A stretch of DNA of 19,833 nucleotides, taken from positions 1 through 19,833 of the forward strand of contig CALKWG010000388.1 of NCBI GenBank assembly GCA_938004315.1. Direction: 5' to 3'. The first letter of the stretch is position 1. Each line of letters opens with the position of its first letter. Shown here one piece after another: positions 15,597 through 19,833 of this stretch. Origin of the DNA: an uncultured Spirochaetaceae bacterium (GTDB taxonomy: Bacteria > Spirochaetota > Spirochaetia > Treponematales > UBA12059). Position numbers and translations under genes: made by a program. The notes under the pieces were generated by a model. It was not told where the DNA came from. It did no database searches and saw only the letters and a list, made by a program, of their open reading frames with translations.

Positions 15597-15617
15597 GGTT
15601 CGAATCCGAGCGGGGGG
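15597..15617 (+). repeat. tRNA-Asn 3'-end repeat, copy 2 (inverted)
   Basis: ggttcgaatccgagcggggg is identical to the T-loop and acceptor end of the minus-strand tRNA-Asn fragment but lies on the plus strand, on the opposite side of the terminator. The bases before it (cccctcc) do not complete a T-stem, and no matching 5' acceptor or D-arm lies within 100 bases upstream, so this is not a tRNA gene. Together with copy 3 and the terminator it forms a near-palindrome spanning 15597-15688. Confidence 0.7.
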
Positions 15618-15623
15618 TATCGT

Positions 15624-15665
15624 TAAAATAAAGAGGCCGTCCCTAAGGACGGCCTCTTTATTTTA
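15624..15665. terminator. Strong bidirectional intrinsic terminator
   Basis: Arms 15625-15642 and 15647-15664 are perfectly complementary over 18 bases around a ctaa loop, with one more pair outside. The GC-rich core ggccgtcc/ggacggcc is flanked by AAAATAAAG on one side and CTTTATTTT on the other, so it provides a hairpin plus U-tract in both directions. It lies immediately after the 3' end of the tRNA-Asn fragment on the minus strand and is probably that gene's original terminator. Confidence 0.9.
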
Positions 15666-15666
15666 G

Positions 15667-15708
15667 CTCCCCCGCTCGGATTCGAACCAAGGACCCAGTG
15701 GTTAACAG
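15667..15708 (-). pseudogene. tRNA-Asn(GUU) 3' half, probable attachment-site remnant
   Basis: On the minus strand the sequence gives the anticodon loop CUGUUAA (anticodon GUU at 15704-15706), the 3' strand of the anticodon stem (CCACT), a 5-nt variable loop GGGTC, a fully paired T-arm CTTGG-TTCGAAT-CCGAG, the acceptor strand CGGGGGA and discriminator G. The 5' half is missing: the bases before the loop (GTAGC) cannot pair with CCACT, and no TCCCCCG acceptor partner or D-arm is present. tRNA-integrating elements usually leave exactly such a 3' half, with crossover at the anticodon loop, and base composition changes from GC-rich to AT-rich at this point. CCA is not encoded. Confidence 0.75.
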
Positions 15709-15755
15709 GCTACTTTCTGTCTATCATTGGTTGGCATAGCCCGTCTCTAAATGCA

Positions 15756-15784
15756 ATTATATAAATGAGTTGTTTAGCTGTCAA
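15756..15784 (-). promoter_or_regulatory. Perfect-consensus sigma70 promoter reading into the tRNA-Asn fragment
   Basis: On the minus strand TTGACA (complement of 15779-15784) is followed after exactly 17 bases by TATAAT (complement of 15756-15761). Both hexamers and the spacer are ideal. Transcription would start near 15749 and run through the tRNA fragment into the terminator. A whole tRNA gene would fit in the distance from start site to the 3' end (about 80 bases), so this may be a tRNA-type promoter. Confidence 0.8.
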
Positions 15785-15825
15785 CGTATTGGTCTGGTAT
15801 GATTTAGCATAGATTATTTTATTTA

Positions 15826-15847
15826 TTGCGCCCAGTTTGCGCCCAGT
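15826..15847. repeat. Tandem 11-bp duplication
   Basis: ttgcgcccagt occurs twice head to tail (15826-15836 and 15837-15847), in an AT-rich interval between the promoter and the IS256 left end. It is GC-rich relative to its surroundings. It could be an arm-type binding site of an integrase or the decayed end of a gene. No reading frame through it is convincing. Confidence 0.5.
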
Positions 15848-15924
15848 TATTATTTGGAATTAGTAAATTTCAGGCTGTAATTCTAGCCTGTCCTTATAAG
15901 GATATCATGCCTTGCAGTAACTCG

Positions 15925-17271
15925 GGTAGTGTCCCCTAGAGTGGTGTAAAAGCTGGCAGGTGGTAGACAAGGCCACCGTGGGTCCCCGATGCTGGTGTCA
16001 CCACAACAAACCCACAGGGGGGACACCACGATGGCTGAGACAAGCATGGCACTAATCGAGCTCGCTGAAAAGCACCGGGACACCGATTTTCTACGGGATC
16101 TGGGGGAATACGCCCTTCAGCGCCTCATGGAGCTCGAGGTCGAGGCGAAGGTCGGGGCAAGCAAGCACGAACGGAGCGAGGACAGGATCACCCAGAGGAA
16201 CGGCTACCGAGATCGAAACTACGAGACTCGGCTTGGGACTATGGAACTGCGCATCCCCAAGCTTAGAAGTGGTTCGTACTATCCCTCGTTCCTCGAACCC
16301 CGACGGATCACGGAGAGAGCCCTCGTCGCCGTGGTACAGGAAGCCTACGTCAACGGCGTGAGCACGCGGAAAGTAGACGACCTCGTCCAGGCGCTGGGAA
16401 TGTCTGGGATATCTAAGAGCCAGGTGTCGCGCCTATGCTCGGAGTTAGACGAGCGGGTCGGCGCTTTTTGCTCTCGTCCACTCGACGGTTCCTGGCCGTA
16501 TTTATGGCTCGACGCGACCTACGTGAAAGCCCGTGTCGGAGGCCGGGTGGAAAGCCGTGCCGTCGTGGTGGCGGTCGGCGTGAAGAGCTCAGGACACCGT
16601 GAAGTGCTCGGGATCGACGTCGGGCCAACCGAGACCGAAGCCTTCTGGACCGAGTTCCTCCGCTCGCTGATCCGTCGAGGCCTTTCCGGCGTCCGGCTCG
16701 TCGTATCCGATGCCCACGAGGGTCTTAAAGCGGCAGTCCAGAAGCTATTCGGGGCGACATGGCAACGATGCAAGGTGCACTTCATGCGGAATGCCCTCGC
16801 GTCGGTTCCGAAGCAACAGCACCAGATGGTCGCAGCAATCATACGGACGACCTTCGTCCAGGAGTGCAGGAGCGAAGCGGGCAAGGCATGGCGAGAGGCC
16901 GCCGATCATCTTCGCAGTCGTTTCTCTAGGCTCGCCGACCTGATGGACGACGCCGAGGATGACGTGCTCGCCTTTATGGATTACCCGAAGGAGCACTGGT
17001 CTCAAATCTCGAATACGAATCCGCTCGAGCGGCTGAACAAGGAGATCAAGCGACGCTCGGATGTAGTCGGCATATTCCCGAACGACGAGTCGGTCATGAG
17101 ACTCGTCGGCTCGGTGCTCATATAGCATACTGATGAGTGGCAGGTATCGCGACGTTATATGAGTCAGGAGAGCTTGGCTAAGGTGCTCGGCCCGGAAGCC
17201 GAGCCAACCAAAAGGATCGCATAAGGGACGCCGGCACGGGGACTTTTTACACCACTTGACGGGACGCTACC
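15925..17271 (+). mobile_element. IS256-family insertion sequence
   Basis: A complete element of 1347 bases bounded by imperfect inverted repeats of about 27 bases. The left end begins ggtagtgtcccctagagtgg (15925) and the right end, read inward on the complement, begins ggtagcgtcccgtcaagtgg (from 17271); both continue tgtaaaa. It encodes one transposase on the plus strand. The 8 flanking bases, gtaactcg on the left and ttgcctcg on the right, agree at only 5 of 8 positions, so the target duplication is decayed or the ends are off by a few bases. It is GC-rich compared with the AT-rich DNA around it, so it came from another background. Confidence 0.85.
16031..17125 (+). CDS. IS256-family (Mutator-like) transposase with in-frame amber codon
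   Basis: A DDE transposase of 364 residues from the ATG at 16031. N-terminal conserved region: ITQRNGYRDRNYETRLGTMELRIPKLR without its breaks is the mark of the family. Catalytic residues are Asp161 (LWLDATYVK), Asp227 (VVSDAHEGL) and Glu333 (NPLERLNKEIKRR). The frame stops at TAG (17123-17125) after VGSVLI, but the same frame then continues for 32 more codons (TDEWQVSRRYMSQESLAKV) to a TAA at 17222-17224, which is the usual family C-terminus of about 398 residues. Where the TAG stands, relatives normally have Glu, so a single G-to-T change would explain it. The element is probably inactive or reduced unless the stop is read through. The upstream frame from 15989 is rejected because the AGGGGGG site fits the ATG at 16031. 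Confidence 0.92.
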   Translation: MAETSMALIELAEKHRDTDFLRDLGEYALQRLMELEVEAKVGASKHERSEDRITQRNGYRDRNYETRLGTMELRIPKLRSGSYYPSFLEPRRITERALVAVVQEAYVNGVSTRKVDDLVQALGMSGISKSQVSRLCSELDERVGAFCSRPLDGSWPYLWLDATYVKARVGGRVESRAVVVAVGVKSSGHREVLGIDVGPTETEAFWTEFLRSLIRRGLSGVRLVVSDAHEGLKAAVQKLFGATWQRCKVHFMRNALASVPKQQHQMVAAIIRTTFVQECRSEAGKAWREAADHLRSRFSRLADLMDDAEDDVLAFMDYPKEHWSQISNTNPLERLNKEIKRRSDVVGIFPNDESVMRLVGSVLI

Positions 17272-17866
17272 TTGCCTCGGGCATCCAGTTAGCTGATGTG
17301 GGAATTCATGATCTTATTTCTAAGACTGAGTCTCTTGGCTATAATCAGCCTATACTGACCCATAAATGTACTGTAGCAAATGATTAAGGCTTTTCTATGA
17401 TCGGAAAGGGTAACCCATGACTCCCTCGGAACTTGTCTGGTCCGATAGAGAACCCTTGAGATTGGCCTGTATAAAATGACTTTGAGTACGGAAACGAGTG
17501 CGTATATTATGTCTATAAATTCATGGGAATCTAAAACTGGAGAGTTTAACTTATTAGGTTGACGGCTGAATAGACTGGATCTATTCTTCAATCGGGTGGC
17601 AGTGTCCAAAAGAATGTTCGGATCAGTTGCTGAGGATGCTGAAAAGTCGCGGTTTAGAGTGAAACCTTTTTTTGAATGCCATAAGATGTATAAATGACAG
17701 ATACTGTCAATCAATATAAGTATCGGGCTTTACATAATGGCTTTGTTGCATCCTTAGATAGGTTTGATCTAAGATGATCACAATGCTTGTGTTGTGTGTT
17801 TTTAAGATATTAATATAGCTATACTGTGAATCAGTGCTAGTGCTGTCCATTGGAGGGCATACCGAA
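17272..17866. other. AT-rich interval without a convincing gene
   Basis: About 595 bases between the IS256 right end and the repeat lipoprotein. On the plus strand several short frames can be read (one ending HKCTVAND, one RVAVSKRMFGSVAEDAEKSR), broken by stops and frame changes as in a decayed gene. On the minus strand 17289-17714 is open for 141 codons, without a Shine-Dalgarno or a recognisable motif. I cannot choose between them. Upstream of the lipoprotein gene a TATACT (17820-17825) could serve as a -10, without a good -35, and the GGAGG at 17852-17856 is the lipoprotein's ribosome-binding site. Confidence 0.5.
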
Positions 17867-19833
17867 ATGAAAAAGATATGGTTAATATTATTAACTTTAT
17901 TCGCTGTTTCTGCATTTATGAGCTGCCCTCAACCATTGTCTCCCCACCTTTCATCCCCGGTTGTTCGTATTCAAGATCAAATAGGTGATATGTATAATGG
18001 GCAGGGTGGGGCAGTTAGCTTTTCTGTTATCACGGAATACATTCCCGAAGGAAGTACGGGGACCATCATATGGTATGCGAATTCTAGTGGTACGACAACC
18101 ATGACACCTGGTCCTACTGGTGTCTCTACAGTGGTGACTGCAATTCACAATGGTGTCGCTTCCATTTCTATGAGCGGAAGCACTGGAGTTGTGACAGGCC
18201 AGTATTTCTTTAAGGTTATATTCAATTCAACTGCATCTTTGGTAGGGGTGCTGACAATCGCTCCTGCGCAAGCAGTATACATAGGTCAACAAGTAGGTAG
18301 TATTGTTCCTGGTTACTCTGGGATTGCTACTTTCCATGCTTCAACCACATCAATTCCTGATGACCTGGCTGGCAACATTACTTGGTATACAAATCCTACC
18401 GGTAGTGTAACGACATCATCCCCAGTGGGGATAACTACAACAATATCAAATACTGTTGATAGTGAAGCAAATATCACAATGACATCGACGCCGGCGACTG
18501 AGATAGGGACCTATTATTTCTCTGTGAAATTTGGAACCATTTCTTCCTCAGTAACAAATCTAACTATATCATCATCGTCGGTAGCGCTTTCAGATCAATC
18601 AGAAGTAATAGTCAGTGGCTATGCAGGTCTAACAACTTATACAGTAACAACGATAAACATCCAAGATGAGACAGAAGGCAGTTTAACCTGGTATACTAGT
18701 ATTTCTGGAACCACTGCTACTATAGCTCCTGTGGGAATAACGACCTCCATAACAGATGTAGTTAGCAGTACAGCTATCCTTTCAATGGAGGCTACTTCTT
18801 CGGTGAGTAGTGGAACCTATTATTTTACGGTTACCTATGGACCTGCTGTTTCTACGATTAAGACTTTGGTCGTGGTACAGCCAACAGTATCAGTAGGAAC
18901 CCAGAGTGGAACAATGAGGAATGGTTTCTCAAGTACTGCAAACTTTTATAGTAGCACGGCTAATATCCCTTCGGGAACCATCGGTTCAATCACTTGGTAT
19001 ACAAGCTTGGCCGGATCTACAGTGATGTCAGCTCCAGCTGATATTACGTCTTCGATTTCACCAGTTGTCAGCAGTACATTTACCATAACACACACCACAG
19101 GAGGAGCGGCTAGTGCTGGTTCTTATTATTTTACTGTCTCCTTTGGCTCAATCACTTCTTCTGTCAGGACTCTGACGGTGGTCCAGCCTACAGCATCACT
19201 CGCATCCCAGGTCGGGACTATGAGTAGCGGGTTTGCAAGCGCAGCTACATTCGCAGCTACGTTGGCCTATGTCCCCTATGGCACAAGCGGCACTATCACC
19301 TGGTTCACGAGTTTGGCTGGAACGACGACTGCGTCAGCACCGGCCGGGATAACGCCATCCATATCGCTTGTAGCAGGAAACGCATCGACCACCACGATGA
19401 CCGCAAATTCTAGCGTTAGTGCAGGTTCTTATTACTTCAAGGTGTCATTCGGACCAATCGCATCACAGGTCCAAACGTTGACGGTAGTCCAACCAACTGC
19501 ATCGATTTCGGCGCAGATCGGGACGTTGGCAAGTGGGTTTGCAGGTTCAGCTACCTTTACAGCAACTACGACCGGCATACCAAGCGAGACTTCCGGGACG
19601 TTCACCTGGTACACGAGCCTTGCTGGAACAACGACAACTTCGGCTCCAGCTGGCATTACGCCGTCAGCCACGGTCGTGATAGGCAACTCGTCAACCGCGA
19701 ATATGCTCGCGTCAACCTCAGCCGTTGCTGGGATATATTATTTCACAATTTCCTTTGGACCGGTGACTTCTTCTGTCGGGACTCTGACGGTGGTCCAGCC
19801 TACAGCATCACTCGCATCCCAGGTCGGGACTAT
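17867..19833 (+). CDS. Large surface lipoprotein with Ig-like tandem repeats, 3'-truncated by the contig end
   Basis: The frame opens at ATG 17867 (GGAGG at 17852-17856) and runs off the window after 655 codons without a stop. It starts MKKIWLILLTLFAVSAFMSC, a lipoprotein signal peptide with the acylated cysteine at residue 20. The AFMSC box is loose, as tolerated in spirochaetes. The rest consists of about 100-residue, Ser/Thr/Gly-rich beta repeats. Each has a TWYTS-x-x-GTT motif, then AP-x-GIT, then G-x-YYF-x-V-x-FG and TLTVVQPT. The tryptophans fall at residues 69, 173, 275, 377, 479 and 581, so the spacing is 104 then exactly 102 each time. The pattern resembles bacterial Ig-like domains of adhesins, but no named family can be assigned. 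Probably an outer-surface, cell-contact or matrix protein encoded on the integrated element. Confidence 0.85.
   Translation, partial: MKKIWLILLTLFAVSAFMSCPQPLSPHLSSPVVRIQDQIGDMYNGQGGAVSFSVITEYIPEGSTGTIIWYANSSGTTTMTPGPTGVSTVVTAIHNGVASISMSGSTGVVTGQYFFKVIFNSTASLVGVLTIAPAQAVYIGQQVGSIVPGYSGIATFHASTTSIPDDLAGNITWYTNPTGSVTTSSPVGITTTISNTVDSEANITMTSTPATEIGTYYFSVKFGTISSSVTNLTISSSSVALSDQSEVIVSGYAGLTTYTVTTINIQDETEGSLTWYTSISGTTATIAPVGITTSITDVVSSTAILSMEATSSVSSGTYYFTVTYGPAVSTIKTLVVVQPTVSVGTQSGTMRNGFSSTANFYSSTANIPSGTIGSITWYTSLAGSTVMSAPADITSSISPVVSSTFTITHTTGGAASAGSYYFTVSFGSITSSVRTLTVVQPTASLASQVGTMSSGFASAATFAATLAYVPYGTSGTITWFTSLAGTTTASAPAGITPSISLVAGNASTTTMTANSSVSAGSYYFKVSFGPIASQVQTLTVVQPTASISAQIGTLASGFAGSATFTATTTGIPSETSGTFTWYTSLAGTTTTSAPAGITPSATVVIGNSSTANMLASTSAVAGIYYFTISFGPVTSSVGTLTVVQPTASLASQVGT
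17960..19833 (+). repeat. 306-bp tandem repeat array inside the lipoprotein gene
   Basis: Six repeat units and the start of a seventh. The TGG codon that marks each unit lies at 18071, 18383, 18689, 18995, 19301 and 19607: one step of 312, then four steps of exactly 306 bases. The first units are AT-rich and divergent, whereas units from about 18900 on share long identical stretches, so those were duplicated more recently. Bases 19779-19833 repeat 19167-19221 exactly (55 bases, two periods apart). Confidence 0.9.

Larger units (their letters stand above)
15620..15749 (-). ncRNA. Predicted ~125-nt RNA: promoter, tRNA-Asn 3' half, terminator
   Basis: A perfect sigma70 promoter on the minus strand predicts a start near 15749, and the bidirectional terminator ends the transcript near 15620-15625. 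The RNA would comprise about 40 nt of element sequence, including a possible stem gggcta/tagcct (15737-15742 with 15707-15712), the intact anticodon loop to acceptor part of tRNA-Asn(GUU), and the terminator hairpin. There is no open reading frame of note. Existence is inferred from the signals only. It may simply be the wreck of a tRNA gene that is still transcribed. Confidence 0.35.

Noticed and set aside
15525..15620. Possible plus-strand tRNA ending in ggttcgaatccgagcggggg
   Set aside because: The T-stem does not pair fully, and no 5' acceptor partner (ccccccg), D-arm or anticodon arm is found upstream. It is a copied tRNA end only.
15667..15745. Complete tRNA-Asn gene of about 76 nt
   Set aside because: Length and promoter distance fit, but the 5' half pairs with neither the acceptor nor the anticodon stem and has no A-box. 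Called as a fragment.
17289..17714. 141-codon minus-strand frame after the IS256 element
   Set aside because: No Shine-Dalgarno, no recognisable motif, and a plus-strand decayed gene is equally possible. Noted in the interval entry but not called as a gene.
17960..19833. CRISPR-like regular repeats
   Set aside because: The 306-base periodicity is in frame, encodes continuous protein and has no repeat-spacer structure.

Overview
The window is one metagenome-style contig from a high-GC diderm bacterium. An apolipoprotein N-acyltransferase (Lnt), a Sec-exported PstS and a predicted lipoprotein imply an outer membrane. The lax lipobox and gene style would suit a GC-rich spirochaete, but that is a guess and no rRNA or marker gene here tests it. 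The first 45 bases are not genomic: they match the Illumina TruSeq P5/read-1 adapter. The last 55 bases are an exact copy of 19167-19221, so the contig probably stops at an unresolved assembly repeat.

Backbone, 46-12629 (high GC, tightly packed). A 5'-truncated lnt overlaps a small unknown gene and is followed by an AmrS-type radical SAM gene. Convergent to these is a pstS-pstC-pstA-pstB phosphate-uptake operon on the minus strand, with an 11-bp-period direct repeat upstream of pstS that looks like a Pho-regulon box. Next come a stand-alone 2-oxoacid dehydrogenase E2-type catalytic domain with its own promoter, then a minus-strand group (sensor histidine kinase with an amino-acid-binding-protein-like sensor and two PAS domains, a DUF1801 protein, a DUF72 protein). 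A plus-strand thioredoxin/CcdA-like pair, probably an envelope thiol-reducing relay, closes the backbone.

Accessory zone, 12630-15720. A small exported protein of unknown function is followed by an AbiE-type toxin-antitoxin pair on the minus strand. The toxin (AbiEii) looks intact, but the antitoxin (AbiEi) has lost its N-terminus where it abuts an IS21-family remnant holding a 5'-truncated istB and the right terminal repeats. Beyond it lies a dense cluster of tRNA 3'-end sequences: a 42-nt tRNA-Asn(GUU) 3' half, two further partial copies of its end (one inverted), and a strong bidirectional terminator. Composition drops sharply to AT-rich right after the tRNA fragment. This is the pattern expected at the end of an element integrated in tRNA-Asn.

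Putative integrated element, 15710-19833 (AT-rich). It carries a perfect-consensus sigma70 promoter pointing back through the tRNA fragment into the terminator, which would define an RNA of about 125 nt. An IS256-family element follows, whose transposase has an in-frame amber codon near its end, then about 600 bp with no convincing gene. Last is the start of a large lipoprotein built from Ig-like repeats spaced exactly 306 bp (102 codons), cut off by the contig end.
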